Part shown: positions 1-9,438 of the stretch, piece by piece
How positions within the stretch are numbered: the stretch's first letter is position 1
Layout: the number at the start of each line of letters is the position of its first letter
Assembly: GCF_023635005.1 (NCBI RefSeq)
Contig: NZ_JAMLJM010000002.1
Coordinates: 248,001-312,000, forward strand
DNA from: Flavobacterium luminosum
Lineage (GTDB): Bacteria > Bacteroidota > Bacteroidia > Flavobacteriales > Flavobacteriaceae
Direction: 5' to 3'
Length of the DNA stretch: 64,000 nucleotides
Notes under the pieces: generated by a model
The model's database searches: none
The model's input: only the letters and a program-made list of their open reading frames with translations
What the model was told of the DNA's origin: nothing
Position numbers and translations under genes: made by a program

Positions 1-660
1 GCCGTTTCGGTTTACCCCTTGAATAATTCCCATAAATTTCAGTCCTTTTTGGTTTTCTAAAACAACCGGTATTCCTTTTTTGAATAGATTTTGTTGGTAT
101 TCCTCCCAAAGGATTTCCGATTTGTTGTCAGAAATCAAAGCAACCTTTTTTTTGATTTCTTCCACAATTTGTATGACAATGTCTTGGATGTCATATTCCA
201 TACGAGTGATGCCTTTAAGAGAAGAAGCTTTCGGTAAATTATTAAATTCAGTCTGGTTCACATTCAAACCGATACCTATAATGGACTGTATTTTTCCATT
301 TTCTTGAATAAGGTTTTCAATGAGTATGCCAGCTATTTTCTTGTTATCTGACATAATGTCGTTAGGCCATTTAACGGATAAAGACGGAATTTTATTTTTT
401 TGTAAAGCGGCTAAAATGCCTAAAGTTACCGCAATATTTAAAACAAAAATCCCCTCGATTGTAGTTAAGGTTTCTTTGATTAAGATGCTGGTTATGAGGT
501 TTTTGTTGTACTCGTCATGCCATTGTGTTCCGTGTTGTCCTTTTCCTTTGGTTTGGGTTTTGGCTGTCACGACAGTATAATTTTCGATGTGCTGATTTTG
601 TGCCAAACCCTTTAAAAAATCGTTGGTTGAATCTATGGCATCGAGTTTGATTAACTTCAT
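1..660 (-). CDS. birA: Biotin--[acetyl-CoA-carboxylase] ligase (partial, 3' end outside window)
   Basis: This enzyme activates biotin with ATP and attaches it to the lysine of the biotin carboxyl carrier protein for fatty-acid synthesis. The frame opens at an ATG and stays open for 220 codons to the window edge, so the C-terminus is missing. Visible motifs are STNDFLKG near residue 11, the biotin/AMP loop with KGKGQHGTQWH, and SVKWPND with the conserved lysine. The protein starts directly in the catalytic domain, so it is the short form without the DNA-binding domain of the E. coli repressor version. It is divergent from rsfS across about 100 bp. The family call rests on these motifs and is firm. 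Confidence 0.93.
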   Translation of the reverse strand, partial: MKLIKLDAIDSTNDFLKGLAQNQHIENYTVVTAKTQTKGKGQHGTQWHDEYNKNLITSILIKETLTTIEGIFVLNIAVTLGILAALQKNKIPSLSVKWPNDIMSDNKKIAGILIENLIQENGKIQSIIGIGLNVNQTEFNNLPKASSLKGITRMEYDIQDIVIQIVEEIKKKVALISDNKSEILWEEYQQNLFKKGIPVVLENQKGLKFMGIIQGVNRNG

Positions 661-730
661 GTGTCGAATTTTGAAACTTTATTAACAAAGTTGATTTGTA
701 TTTTGTGGTCAAAATAAAGACAAAAATCAA

Positions 731-738
731 TAACTTTG
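731..738 (+). promoter_or_regulatory. -7 promoter element of rsfS-ftsH
   Basis: TAACTTTG matches the Bacteroidota -7 consensus TAnnTTTG and lies 22 nt before the rsfS start codon. The best -33 TTG is at 703-705, a 25-nt gap that is slightly too long, so only the -7 box is asserted. Confidence 0.5.
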
Positions 739-760
739 TAGAAATATTTATAATTATTAA

Positions 761-1132
761 ATGGCGAAAAAAGAAGTAAGCAACGATATTTTATTAGCAA
801 ATATCATTAAGGGTATAGAAGAAGTAAAAGGAAATGATATAGATATTCTTGACTTAAGAGAATTAGACAACACAGTTTGCGATTATTTTGTAATTTGTAA
901 TGGTAATTCCAATACACAAGTAAACGCGATTGTAAATTCTATCCAAAAAGTAGTTTCAAAAGAACTTAAAGACAAACCTTGGCATGTTGAAGGTACAGAC
1001 AATGGAGAATGGGTACTGATGGATTACATAGATATTGTAGTTCATGTTTTCCAAAAACACATTCGTGAGTATTACAACATCGAGAGTCTTTGGGGTGACG
1101 CAAAAATCACATCTATTGAAAACAAATATTAA
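761..1132 (+). CDS. rsfS: Ribosome silencing factor RsfS
   Basis: RsfS (RsfA/Iojap/DUF143 family) binds ribosomal protein uL14 on the large subunit and blocks subunit joining when nutrients are short. The 123-residue protein has the usual length and family signature: a DILDLRELDN strand, DYFVICNGNSNTQVNAI, KPWHVEG, and the GEWVLMDYIDIVVHVF core ending with an REYYNIESLWGDA segment. It sits 12 nt before ftsH and probably shares its transcript, as commonly seen in Bacteroidota. The ATG start is preceded by a TAnnTTTG promoter box. Confidence 0.95.
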   Translation: MAKKEVSNDILLANIIKGIEEVKGNDIDILDLRELDNTVCDYFVICNGNSNTQVNAIVNSIQKVVSKELKDKPWHVEGTDNGEWVLMDYIDIVVHVFQKHIREYYNIESLWGDAKITSIENKY

Positions 1133-1144
1133 TCAAAAATAGCT

Positions 1145-3058
1145 ATGTCAAAAGAAACAAAGCAAAATAATTTCAAGTTTAATCCATGGTGGATTTATGG
1201 CGTTATTGGTGCCATTTTTTTTGCCATGTGGATTTCGGGACAATCCCGTTGGGTAGAACCTCAAAAGACAACGGTTTCAAAATTCTATGAATATTTAGAT
1301 GCGGGTCAAGTAGATAAAGTTATTGTTTACAATAAAAATTCTGCAGAGGTTTTCCTTAAGCCGGAAGCATTAAAACAAAAAGTTCACGAAAAACTTCCTA
1401 AAAAAGATTTACTAAATAATCCAAATTTAGGACCTCATTATACTTTAGAAATTGGTAATGATGAGATTTTTCAAAATAAATTAGACGAAGCTTTAAAAGC
1501 GAAACGCATCACTACTTACGATTATAAAACATCTAGTGATTTCACTGATTTGTTGATTAGCTTATTGCCAATTATAATTTTAGTTGGTTTCTGGTTATTC
1601 ATGATGCGTCGTATGTCAGGCGGTGGCGCTGGTGGTGGCGGAGGTCAAATTTTTAACATAGGACGTTCTAGAGCTAAATTATTCGATGAAAAAACCGATG
1701 TTAAAGTAACATTCAAAGATGTTGCTGGTCTTGAAGGAGCAAAAGAAGAAATTCAGGAGATCGTTGAATTTTTAAGAAATCCTAAGAAATATACCGATTT
1801 AGGAGGTAAAATTCCTAAGGGTGCTTTACTTGTAGGTCCTCCAGGAACAGGTAAAACCTTATTAGCAAAAGCTGTAGCAGGAGAGGCGCAAGTTCCTTTC
1901 TTCTCTTTGTCAGGATCTGATTTTGTGGAAATGTTTGTTGGAGTAGGAGCTTCTAGAGTTCGTGATTTGTTTAAACAAGCAAAGGAAAAATCACCTTCAA
2001 TTATTTTCATTGATGAAATTGATGCTGTAGGTCGTGCAAGAGGGAAAAGTAATTTTTCTGGATCAAACGATGAGCGTGAAAATACTTTGAATCAGTTATT
2101 GACCGAAATGGATGGTTTTGGTACCAATACTAGTGTGATTGTCTTGGCAGCAACCAATAGAGCCGATGTATTAGATAAAGCTCTGATGCGTGCTGGACGT
2201 TTTGACCGTCAGATTTATGTAGATTTACCGGATATCCGTGAAAGAAAACAAATTTTTGAAGTTCATTTAGGACCACTTAAAAAAGTAGAAGGTTTAGATA
2301 CTGATTTTCTAGCAAAACAAACCCCAGGTTTCTCGGGTGCAGATATTGCTAACGTTTGTAATGAAGCGGCTTTGATTGCTGCAAGACACAACAAAACGGC
2401 AGTAGATAAGCAAGACTTTTTAGATGCTGTTGACAGAATTGTAGGTGGTTTAGAAAAGAAAAACAAAATTATAACTCCTGATGAGAAAAGAGCGATTGCC
2501 ATTCACGAAGCTGGACACGCAACGGTGAGTTGGATGCTAGAACACGCTGCGCCATTGGTTAAAGTAACTATTGTGCCTCGTGGTCAGAGTTTGGGAGCTG
2601 CATGGTATTTGCCAGAAGAGCGTCAAATTGTTCGTCCAAATCAGATGTTGGATGAAATGTGTGCTACCATGGGTGGGCGTGCTGCAGAAAAAGTGGTTTT
2701 TGATACTATTTCTACAGGAGCTTTAAGCGATCTAGAAAAAGTAACGAAACAAGCTCGTGCTATGGTTACCGTGTATGGTTTGAATGATAAGTTAGGAAAT
2801 ATAACTTATTATGATTCTTCAGGTCAGGCGGATTATAATTTCTCTAAACCTTATTCGGAAGAAACGGCGAAAACTATTGATGAAGAGATTTCTTCGATTA
2901 TTGAGTCACAATACCAACGCGCTATAAAACTTCTAGAAGAAAATAAAGATAAATTAGAAAAATTAGCCGATGTTTTAATCGAAAAAGAAGTTATTTTTAA
3001 AGATGATTTAGAAAATATTTTCGGAAAGAGACCCTTTGAAAAGGAAGTTTTCGAATAA
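1145..3058 (+). CDS. ftsH: ATP-dependent zinc metalloprotease FtsH
   Basis: FtsH is a membrane-anchored AAA+ protease that extracts and degrades misfolded membrane proteins and selected regulators. Two membrane segments (about residues 16-32 and 137-155) flank a periplasmic domain. A glycine-rich linker follows, then the AAA module with Walker A GPPGTGKT at 231-238, Walker B IIFIDEID near 286, and the second region of homology with RAGRFDRQ. The zinc site HEAGH is at about 454-458. At 637 residues it is of normal length. A strong hairpin terminator follows the stop codon. Confidence 0.98.
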   Translation: MSKETKQNNFKFNPWWIYGVIGAIFFAMWISGQSRWVEPQKTTVSKFYEYLDAGQVDKVIVYNKNSAEVFLKPEALKQKVHEKLPKKDLLNNPNLGPHYTLEIGNDEIFQNKLDEALKAKRITTYDYKTSSDFTDLLISLLPIIILVGFWLFMMRRMSGGGAGGGGGQIFNIGRSRAKLFDEKTDVKVTFKDVAGLEGAKEEIQEIVEFLRNPKKYTDLGGKIPKGALLVGPPGTGKTLLAKAVAGEAQVPFFSLSGSDFVEMFVGVGASRVRDLFKQAKEKSPSIIFIDEIDAVGRARGKSNFSGSNDERENTLNQLLTEMDGFGTNTSVIVLAATNRADVLDKALMRAGRFDRQIYVDLPDIRERKQIFEVHLGPLKKVEGLDTDFLAKQTPGFSGADIANVCNEAALIAARHNKTAVDKQDFLDAVDRIVGGLEKKNKIITPDEKRAIAIHEAGHATVSWMLEHAAPLVKVTIVPRGQSLGAAWYLPEERQIVRPNQMLDEMCATMGGRAAEKVVFDTISTGALSDLEKVTKQARAMVTVYGLNDKLGNITYYDSSGQADYNFSKPYSEETAKTIDEEISSIIESQYQRAIKLLEENKDKLEKLADVLIEKEVIFKDDLENIFGKRPFEKEVFE

Positions 3059-3090
3059 AAAATGTTAAAAACTCCGTTAATAAAATCGAG

Positions 3091-3132
3091 AAAAATCTTA
3101 ATCTAATTGAAAAATTAGGTTAAGATTTTTTT
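3091..3132 (+). terminator. Rho-independent terminator of ftsH
   Basis: An 18-bp stem (3091-3108 pairs with 3113-3130, one T-G wobble) has a 4-nt loop and ends in a run of seven T. It overlaps the promoter of the next gene. Confidence 0.85.
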
Positions 3133-3139
3133 ATCTTTG
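3107..3139 (+). promoter_or_regulatory. Promoter of the LUD-cdsA-psd operon
   Basis: A TTG at 3107-3109 and TATCTTTG at 3132-3139 are separated by 22 nt and match the Bacteroidota -33/-7 pattern. The -33 box lies inside the 5' arm of the ftsH terminator, and the -7 box begins in its T run. Confidence 0.65.
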
Positions 3140-3176
3140 ATAATTGTTTAAAGATTAAGCATATTTACAGCACTAG

Positions 3177-3782
3177 ATGAGTATTTTTAAAAAAATATTT
3201 GGCACAGGAAACGATACTTCGAAAGAGGTTAATGAGAATGATTACAATCCTTTTCAAGATACGCATGCACAACTTCCAGTTGATGAACAATTTACCCTTA
3301 ATTTTAAAAAAAATGGAGGTAAATTTTTATACTGTGAAAATATAGCTGAACTAAACGAACAATTTGAAAATATATTAGAAGAAAATGATTGGTTTGAATC
3401 GGAAGCCTTGTGTTTGGAACCTCGGTTATTCAAGATTTTAGAGGATAATAATATTGTTTACCAGAATCCATCAAATCCAAAATTTTTCTTTACAGGTTGT
3501 GAGAGTTTGGTTGCCGAAGAAGGTTCAATCATGTTTTCTTCCACACAAATTAGACAGAAAAAAGCAGCTGAGTTACCTGTAAATATCGTCGTTTTGGCTT
3601 CAACTAGTCAAATTGTTTTAGGGACTAGCGATGGTTTAAGGGAAATTAAAAAGCGTTATACTACAGATTACCCAACCAATATTACGACTATAAAATATTT
3701 CGAAAAAGCTAAAGAAGAAGATTTCTTGCAATACGGAAGTACTCCTAAAAACTTATACTTATTACTCCTTGAGAATTTATAA
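3177..3782 (+). CDS. LUD-domain protein (LutC/YkgG-like)
   Basis: This 201-residue protein resembles the LUD (lactate utilization) domain family, whose LutC members form part of iron-sulfur lactate oxidation complexes. Supporting segments are the SIMFSSTQIRQKK region around residues 118-130 and PVNIVVLASTSQIV around residues 134-147. No cysteine cluster is present, so it does not bind an Fe-S cluster in the LutB manner, and no lutA or lutB gene is adjacent. It heads a run with cdsA and a psd-like gene, so a lactate role is not supported by context. I treat the function as unknown within the LUD fold. Confidence 0.7.
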   Translation: MSIFKKIFGTGNDTSKEVNENDYNPFQDTHAQLPVDEQFTLNFKKNGGKFLYCENIAELNEQFENILEENDWFESEALCLEPRLFKILEDNNIVYQNPSNPKFFFTGCESLVAEEGSIMFSSTQIRQKKAAELPVNIVVLASTSQIVLGTSDGLREIKKRYTTDYPTNITTIKYFEKAKEEDFLQYGSTPKNLYLLLLENL

Positions 3783-3783
3783 A

Positions 3784-4587
3784 ATGAATGAAACTTTAAT
3801 ACGTTCATTATCAGGGTTAGTATATGTTTTAATCTTACTATTAGCTACCCTTCTGTCAAGAGAATCATTTCTCCTTCTTTTCGGTTTGTTTATGTTACAA
3901 ACTGTAAGAGAATTTGCAAATCTGATTCATTTACCACAAACATTGGCATTAATCGCTTCAGGATTAATCTTTATCAATTTTGCTGTTTTTGCTACACCGC
4001 TATGGGTTGATATGGTAGTGATAGTATTTTCAATTGTAATTCTAATTTTGTTGATGTTGTGGTTGTTTTCAAAAAATCAAGCACCATTTAAACATTCAGG
4101 TTGGATTACGTTAACAGGTTACATTGCCTTTCCTTTCGTATGTTTAACGAAACTTCCTATTTTGGATTCTCAATTCATTCCTTCCATTATTATTGCTATC
4201 TTTATACTGATTTGGACGAATGATACTTTTGCTTATCTGATAGGAAAATCTTTCGGAAAAAATAAATTATTTGAACGCATTTCTCCTAAAAAAACCATAG
4301 AAGGCTTCTTGGGAGGTTTGCTTTTTGCAATCATAGCAGGTGTAATTATAAGTATGTATTATGTGCCTATTTTTTCTGTTCTGACATGGATGGTTATAGC
4401 AGTGGTGACAAGTGTTTTTGGAACTATTGGTGATCTTGTAGAATCTAAGTTTAAAAGAATGGCCAACGTTAAAGATAGTGGTCGTATTATGCCTGGACAT
4501 GGTGGTATTTTAGATAGACTGGATAGTATTATATTTGTAGCTCCATTTGTTTTTATTTTATTTAAAATTTTAGAATATGTTTCATAA
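3784..4587 (+). CDS. cdsA: Phosphatidate cytidylyltransferase
   Basis: CdsA condenses CTP with phosphatidic acid to make CDP-diacylglycerol, the precursor of phosphatidylethanolamine in the inner membrane. The protein is almost entirely hydrophobic, with about eight membrane segments. It ends in the family signature KRMANVKDSG followed by MPGHGGILDRLDS, carrying the conserved K-D, H-G-G and D-R-x-D residues. I chose the ATG one base after the LUD stop codon (267 residues). An in-frame TTG at 3769 would overlap that gene and adds nothing family-like. The end overlaps the psd-like gene by 11 bp, indicating coupled translation. Confidence 0.95.
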   Translation: MNETLIRSLSGLVYVLILLLATLLSRESFLLLFGLFMLQTVREFANLIHLPQTLALIASGLIFINFAVFATPLWVDMVVIVFSIVILILLMLWLFSKNQAPFKHSGWITLTGYIAFPFVCLTKLPILDSQFIPSIIIAIFILIWTNDTFAYLIGKSFGKNKLFERISPKKTIEGFLGGLLFAIIAGVIISMYYVPIFSVLTWMVIAVVTSVFGTIGDLVESKFKRMANVKDSGRIMPGHGGILDRLDSIIFVAPFVFILFKILEYVS

Positions 4588-5227
4588 AGAAGGTTATAAA
4601 ATCATTTTAATTGCTGCTTTAAGTTTAGTTGTAGGGATTTTGTTTTTAGATAAGCTAGTAGAGATTTTTTGGCTTAGATTATCTTTACAATTGTTACTGT
4701 TGTTTTTATTTGTAATGGTCTTACAGTTTTTTAGAAATCCTAATAGAACAATTACTCCAGACGATACTAAAATAGTAGCACCTGTAGATGGAAAAGTAGT
4801 GGTTATTGAAGAAGTTTTTGAACCTGAATATTTTAAAGATAAAAGATTACAAGTTTCTATTTTCATGTCACCAATCAATGTGCATGTAACGCGATATGCT
4901 CTTTCAGGATTAGTTAAATACAGTAAATATCATCCTGGTAAATATTTAGTTGCTTGGCATCCCAAAGCAAGTACTGAAAATGAAAGAACTACCGTAGTGA
5001 TTGAAAATAAAGTATTTGGTGAAATCATGTATCGTCAAATTGCGGGTGCTTTGGCTAAACGTATAGTTAATTATGCGGAAGAAGGTACTCAAGTAGTTCA
5101 GGGTACTGATGCTGGATTTATTAAATTTGGCTCTAGAGTTGACATTTATTTGCCTCTGGGAACCAAAGTAAACGTAAAATTACAGGAAAAGGCTGTAGGA
5201 AATAAAACAATTATTGCAATCGCCTAA
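4577..5227 (+). CDS. psd: Phosphatidylserine decarboxylase family protein
   Basis: This enzyme converts phosphatidylserine to phosphatidylethanolamine and matures by self-cleavage to form a pyruvoyl group. It is the short 216-residue type with two N-terminal hydrophobic segments, a PVDGKVVVIEEV segment, the SIFMSPINVHVTR motif with the catalytic histidines, and the FGSRVDI self-cleavage site where Gly-Ser replaces the E. coli LGST. Placement after cdsA fits the phosphatidylethanolamine branch. No pssA gene is in the window. Confidence 0.93.
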   Translation: MFHKEGYKIILIAALSLVVGILFLDKLVEIFWLRLSLQLLLLFLFVMVLQFFRNPNRTITPDDTKIVAPVDGKVVVIEEVFEPEYFKDKRLQVSIFMSPINVHVTRYALSGLVKYSKYHPGKYLVAWHPKASTENERTTVVIENKVFGEIMYRQIAGALAKRIVNYAEEGTQVVQGTDAGFIKFGSRVDIYLPLGTKVNVKLQEKAVGNKTIIAIA

Positions 5228-5233
5228 TAATAT

Positions 5234-5509
5234 ATGTCTTGTAAGGATTTAGATAATCAATTTAAAGAAGCTTTTGAATTAGTTTCTAATATGGAGCAAG
5301 ACTCGCTTCCTCAGGATATTATGTTGCGATTGTATGCTTATTATAAACAGGCAGCTTTCGGAAATATTAGTGCTGTTAAGTATTCTGCTCACGATGTTAT
5401 AGATGGTTTCAAGCTAAATGCGTGGATGCAGGTATCTCATCTTTCCGCTGATGAAGCAAAGCAAGCTTATATTGATTTAGTTAAAGAAATTACCCATGAA
5501 AATGAATAA
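5234..5509 (+). CDS. Acyl-CoA-binding protein (ACBP family)
   Basis: A 91-residue cytosolic four-helix protein of the ACBP family, which binds and buffers long-chain acyl-CoA esters. The signature tyrosine-lysine segment LRLYAYYKQAAFGN and the helix with DGFKLNAWMQV are present, matching the acyl-CoA binding surface of eukaryotic ACBP. It follows the psd-like gene by 6 nt and overlaps the next gene by 14 nt, so it belongs to the lipid operon. ACBP is patchy in bacteria but recurrent in Flavobacteriia. Confidence 0.9.
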   Translation: MSCKDLDNQFKEAFELVSNMEQDSLPQDIMLRLYAYYKQAAFGNISAVKYSAHDVIDGFKLNAWMQVSHLSADEAKQAYIDLVKEITHENE

Positions 5510-6368
5510 GAAAAACCTATTAATTCTTCCTTTTTTAGCTTCGGCAGTAGTTTCTTGTAAAAAAGATACTTTGGTTGAAGTCGTAGATGTTCCTGCAACA
5601 CCTATTGTTGCTGTAGATCAAAAAGGAGGCAAACCAAGCGATTTAAAAGCTACGGAGGGGCCTTTTCAATTGTATGCATTACCTTTCGATTACAATGCGT
5701 TAGAGCCACATTTTGATGCTACAACAATGGAATTGCATTATTCCAAACATTTGTTGCCATTTGTGAACGCTTTAAATAAAGTTGTAATTGGTACTAAATA
5801 TGAAGTCTTAGAATTAGACGCGATACTTAAAAACCTAAATTTTTCTGATACCGAAGTTCGTAACAATGCCGGTGCAGTTTACAATCATAATTTTTTCTTT
5901 GAATCTTTAGCTCCTAAAGCAGGTGGTCAACCGGAAGGCGAATTATCAGAGGCTATTACTCGTGATTTTGGTTCTTATGATGATTTTATTCGTCAATTTT
6001 CCGAAACAGCAGTTAAATTAAATGGTTCAGGATGGGTTTGGTTGTTATCCGATAAATACGGAAGGTTAAGAATTATTACCACTCCTAATAATGAATCACC
6101 ATTAATGAAAGGACTTGGAATTACTGGTACTCCATTATTAAATTTAGATGTTTGGGAACATGCCTATTATTTAAAGTTTCAGAATAGAAGAAGAGAATAC
6201 GCTAATACTTTTTTTAGTGTTGTGAATTGGGATAAAGTTGAAGAAAGATACGGAGCCTTTTCCAAGATGGCTGTGCCAAAATATCAGTCTCCAGCACCAA
6301 CATCGGAAACAATAGAAGTTCCAGTGGAGCAAGCGAAACCTACTGAAGAAGCAACAAAGTCAGAATAA
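5496..6368 (+). CDS. Superoxide dismutase-like lipoprotein (Fe/Mn family)
   Basis: The N-terminus has a signal peptide with a lipobox ending VVSCKKD, so the protein is probably lipidated and exported. Residues about 52-255 form an Fe/Mn SOD domain. The four metal ligands are kept: His in MELHYSKH, His in VYNHNFFF, and Asp and His in NLDVWEHAYY. Second-shell residues differ from active enzymes: the Tyr34 equivalent is Phe (LLPFVN), the MnSOD glutamine is Asn (NNESPLM), and the FeSOD glutamine position is Ala. The C-terminus has an unusual Pro/Glu/Thr-rich tail of about 35 residues. It may be a weakly active or non-dismutase paralogue; compare the secreted SOD at 27892. A second ATG at 5502 is possible. 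Confidence 0.88.
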   Translation: MKMNKKNLLILPFLASAVVSCKKDTLVEVVDVPATPIVAVDQKGGKPSDLKATEGPFQLYALPFDYNALEPHFDATTMELHYSKHLLPFVNALNKVVIGTKYEVLELDAILKNLNFSDTEVRNNAGAVYNHNFFFESLAPKAGGQPEGELSEAITRDFGSYDDFIRQFSETAVKLNGSGWVWLLSDKYGRLRIITTPNNESPLMKGLGITGTPLLNLDVWEHAYYLKFQNRRREYANTFFSVVNWDKVEERYGAFSKMAVPKYQSPAPTSETIEVPVEQAKPTEEATKSE

Positions 6369-6392
6369 AGTAATTTACAACGATAGTAATTT

Positions 6393-6432
6393 TACCCTCA
6401 AATTAGTCTAATAGAATTTGAGGGTATTTTTT
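6393..6432 (+). terminator. Terminator after the SOD lipoprotein
   Basis: A perfect 12-bp stem (6393-6404 with 6415-6426) and 10-nt loop are followed by six T. It ends the operon that begins at the LUD gene. Confidence 0.85.
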
Positions 6433-6479
6433 GTGTAGATTCAGTTTGTTTTCTTGTGATACCTAAGTATTTATTATAG

Positions 6480-6505
6480 AAAAAGCCCGAAATATTCGGG
6501 CTTTT
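6480..6505 (-). terminator. Terminator of lgt
   Basis: A 10-bp stem (6481-6490 with 6496-6505) centred on GCCCGA and a 5-nt loop give a T run on the minus strand just past the lgt stop. Confidence 0.8.
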
Positions 6506-6528
6506 TATTGATAATCGAAAACGATTTA

Positions 6529-7467
6529 TTATGTGGTTTGAGTTTGTTTCGCTTTAAAAATTAAGTAGATACCAGCTATTACAAATGGAATACTTAACCA
6601 TTGTCCTGTAGTCATTATACCTAAAATATTCTCAAAACCTCCTTGACTTTCTTTTACCGATTCTACTAAGATTCTGATGGAGAATAAAGTAACTAAAAAA
6701 GAACCGAAAAGAAGTCCTTCTTTTTTACGAGCATCCGTTTTCCAATACATATAAATTAATAATAGGAAAACAAATACATAGCCTACCGCTTCATACAATT
6801 GCGCAGGATGTCTGAAAGGAATAGCATTTAAGGTATTTATGAATTGAGGATCGGTTTCAATCAGTTTATAAGCTTGATTTAAATCATTCGTACCCGTAAT
6901 TTGTTCCACACTTTTATCTGCCCAAAATTCGTCATCTCTAATAAATTTTACAGCATAAAAATGATCTCCTGAAGTTACAGGACCATAAATCTCTGAGTTG
7001 AAAAAGTTCCCTAAACGAACGAAAATAGCTCCTGAGGCTACCGGGATGACAATTCGATCTAAAATCCACAGATAAGAACGTTTTAAAATTCTTGTTTTAT
7101 AAAGGTACATAGCAATGATAACTGCTATAGCGGCTCCATGACTAGCTAAACCTTGAAAACCAGTAAATTTAAACTCAGGTGTAAATCTAAAAGGTAAGAT
7201 AACACTCAAAGGGTCTTGAAAAATTAATTCGGTTTGATAGAAAATTACATGGCCTAAGCGGGCTCCTAGCAGTATGGAAACCACCATATAAACAAAAAGA
7301 GAATCTAGTTTTTCTTGAGGTTCGTTTTCTCTCTTAAAAATAGGAGCCATAAGATACCATCCTAGAGCAAATGCTATTACAAACATTAAGCTGTAAAAAC
7401 GAAGGGTAAAAGAGCCTATCTGTATCCCTTCAGAGGGATTCCAAACAATAGATAAAAAGTAAGTCAT
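6529..7467 (-). CDS. lgt: Prolipoprotein diacylglyceryl transferase
   Basis: Lgt transfers diacylglycerol from phosphatidylglycerol to the lipobox cysteine, the first step of lipoprotein maturation in the inner membrane. The 312-residue protein has about seven membrane segments, the family signature VRLGNFFNSEIYG around residues 151-163, GLASHGAAIAV with the essential histidine-glycine, and FRHPAQLYEA near residue 220. A loop insertion with many acidic residues lies between the signature and that motif. Many products in this window carry lipoboxes and would be its substrates. A good promoter lies 20-50 nt upstream. Confidence 0.97.
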   Translation of the reverse strand: MTYFLSIVWNPSEGIQIGSFTLRFYSLMFVIAFALGWYLMAPIFKRENEPQEKLDSLFVYMVVSILLGARLGHVIFYQTELIFQDPLSVILPFRFTPEFKFTGFQGLASHGAAIAVIIAMYLYKTRILKRSYLWILDRIVIPVASGAIFVRLGNFFNSEIYGPVTSGDHFYAVKFIRDDEFWADKSVEQITGTNDLNQAYKLIETDPQFINTLNAIPFRHPAQLYEAVGYVFVFLLLIYMYWKTDARKKEGLLFGSFLVTLFSIRILVESVKESQGGFENILGIMTTGQWLSIPFVIAGIYLIFKAKQTQTT

Positions 7468-7488
7468 AGTTTATTAAATCGATGAATT

Positions 7489-7519
7489 CAAAAATAGTGT
7501 TTTCAAAAAGATTAGGCAA
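7489..7519 (-). promoter_or_regulatory. Promoter of lgt
   Basis: Read on the minus strand, TTG (7519-7517) and TATTTTTG (7496-7489) are 20 nt apart, a clean match to the Bacteroidota consensus. Confidence 0.65.
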
Positions 7520-7568
7520 AAAATATTTTACGGAAAGGTAAATGAAAATAAAACGATAGTTATATTGT

Positions 7569-7790
7569 TTAGGGCACAGGATCGTATCCGCTACCTCCCC
7601 AAGGGTGACAACTTAATATTCTTTTTATGCCTAAGTACAATCCTTTCCAAAGACCATGTTTTTTTAAGGCCTCAATCATATATTGTGAACAAGTAGGGTG
7701 GTACCTACATGCTGCTGGGGTAAGGGGTGAAATTACGACTTGATAAAATCGCACTAAAAATATAAAAGGAGCAATCAGTATTTTTTTCAT
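7569..7790 (-). CDS. yidD: Membrane protein insertion efficiency factor YidD
   Basis: YidD is a small membrane-associated protein that assists insertion of membrane proteins together with YidC. The 73 residues carry the typical layout: a short amphipathic N-terminus, [20 protein letters not shown] with its three conserved cysteines (the third is in the SCHPWGG motif), and a GYDPVP end. I chose the internal ATG (MKKILIAPF) because the longer frame would start inside cysS and run through its terminator hairpin. Confidence 0.93.
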   Translation of the reverse strand: MKKILIAPFIFLVRFYQVVISPLTPAACRYHPTCSQYMIEALKKHGLWKGLYLGIKRILSCHPWGGSGYDPVP

Positions 7791-7796
7791 GTGAAT

Positions 7797-7821
7797 AAAA
7801 AAACTCCCGAGAAGGGAGTTT
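7797..7821 (-). terminator. Terminator of cysS
   Basis: An 8-bp stem (7801-7808 with 7814-7821) has a 5-nt loop and a T run on the minus strand. It lies between the cysS stop and the yidD start, so yidD needs read-through or its own weak promoter. Confidence 0.7.
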
Positions 7822-7827
7822 GTATGA

Positions 7828-9309
7828 TTAAAATGTAAAAGTAGTACCTTCTTTACCATCTTTTAGTACGATACCGAGTGCTGCTAATCGATCACGGATT
7901 TCATCCGATAATGACCAGTTTTTATTAGCTCTAGCTTCGTTACGCATGGTGATAAGCATTTCTACGACACCGCTTAATTTATCCGAATTGTTAGCGGTCT
8001 CAGCCTCGTTTCTAATTCCTAGAACATCAAAAACGAAAGCTTCCATGGTAGTTTTTAATTCTGATAAATCGAAAGCCGTTATGGTTTCTTTCTTATCGTT
8101 AATTAGATTGATATAGCGAACACCTTCAAAGAGTTGTGCAATTAAGATAGGCGTATTAAAGTCATCATTCATTGCATCATAACATGATTGTTTCCAATCT
8201 TTAATATTTAGGCTAGAAGAAGATGCGGTAGGTAACTTATCCAATAATTTAATACCTTCCATTAGACGAATAAAGCCTTTTTCACTGGCTACCATAGCAT
8301 CGTTAGAAATATCAAGTACACTTCTGTAATGCGCTTGCATAAAACAAAAACGCACAATACTTGGGCTGAATGCTTTTTCGAAAAAAGTATTATCTCCATT
8401 TATTAATTCCATCGGTAAAATAAAGTTACCGGTAGATTTACTCATGCGCAAACCATTCATAGTAAGCATGTTGGCATGCATCCAATATTTTACGGGAGAA
8501 ACACCATTACATGCCTTTCCTTGTGCAATTTCACATTCATGATGAGGGAACTTCAAGTCCATACCTCCGCCATGAATATCGAAAGTATCGCCTAGATATT
8601 TGGTACTCATTGCAGTACATTCTAAATGCCATCCAGGGAAACCTTCTCCCCAAGGAGAATTCCAACGCATAATATGAGCTGGGGAAGCGTTTTTCCATAA
8701 AGCAAAGTCTTGAGGGTTTTTCTTTTCGTTCTGACCATCAAGATCACGAGTATTTGCAAAAAGCTCATCGATATTTCGATTGCTTAATTCGCCGTAATTT
8801 AAACCTCTTTTGTTGTATTCTTGTACATCAAAATAAACGGAACCATTGCTAACATAAGCAAAACCATCATCAACTAACTTTTGAGTCAATTCAATTTGTT
8901 CTACGATATGACCTGTAGCAGTTGGTTCTATGTTAGGAGGATGTAAGTTGAATAAATCTAACACTTTATGAAAATAGACCGTGTATTTTTGTACTACCTC
9001 CATCGGCTCTAATTTCTCCAAGCGCGATTGTTTTACAAAACGATCATTATCAACATTACCATCATCTGTTAAATGCCCAGCATCAGTAATATTTCTTACA
9101 TAACGAACATTGTACCCTAAATGTTTAAAGTAGCGATAGATCATATCAAAACTCATAAAGGTACGAACGTTTCCTAAGTGTACATAGCTGTAAACTGTAG
9201 GTCCGCATACATACATTCCAATAGTTCCTTCGTGAATTGGTGTAAATGTTTCTTTTTCACCTGAAATTGTATTGTATATCTGTAATGAGTGAGATTGATA
9301 TAATGTCAT
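7828..9309 (-). CDS. cysS: Cysteinyl-tRNA synthetase
   Basis: Class I aminoacyl-tRNA synthetase that charges tRNA-Cys. The HIGH-type motif is YSYVHLGN, immediately after the zinc/substrate segment MYVCGPTV. The remaining zinc ligands are in WHLECTAMS and [10 protein letters not shown], and RMSKSTGNF is the KMSKS loop. The DALR-type helical domain and small C-terminal domain follow, giving 493 residues, as expected. The start is the ATG giving MTLYQSHSL; a longer frame from 9372 adds a lysine-rich stretch with no family resemblance. Confidence 0.97.
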   Translation of the reverse strand: MTLYQSHSLQIYNTISGEKETFTPIHEGTIGMYVCGPTVYSYVHLGNVRTFMSFDMIYRYFKHLGYNVRYVRNITDAGHLTDDGNVDNDRFVKQSRLEKLEPMEVVQKYTVYFHKVLDLFNLHPPNIEPTATGHIVEQIELTQKLVDDGFAYVSNGSVYFDVQEYNKRGLNYGELSNRNIDELFANTRDLDGQNEKKNPQDFALWKNASPAHIMRWNSPWGEGFPGWHLECTAMSTKYLGDTFDIHGGGMDLKFPHHECEIAQGKACNGVSPVKYWMHANMLTMNGLRMSKSTGNFILPMELINGDNTFFEKAFSPSIVRFCFMQAHYRSVLDISNDAMVASEKGFIRLMEGIKLLDKLPTASSSSLNIKDWKQSCYDAMNDDFNTPILIAQLFEGVRYINLINDKKETITAFDLSELKTTMEAFVFDVLGIRNEAETANNSDKLSGVVEMLITMRNEARANKNWSLSDEIRDRLAALGIVLKDGKEGTTFTF

Positions 9310-9438
9310 GTTCTGTTTTTTAAGCTTCAAATTTAAGTATTTCCTTTGTAATTTCTTCTTGCGAAGTAGCATATATCAAAAAAAGGCCATTGAAAAATGA
9401 CCCTCTTTAAAATTTTCGTATCGACTAAGTGATATGAT

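Noticed and set aside
515..730. Minus-strand frame overlapping the birA start
   Set aside because: birA in another frame on the same strand explains the sequence with clear family motifs.
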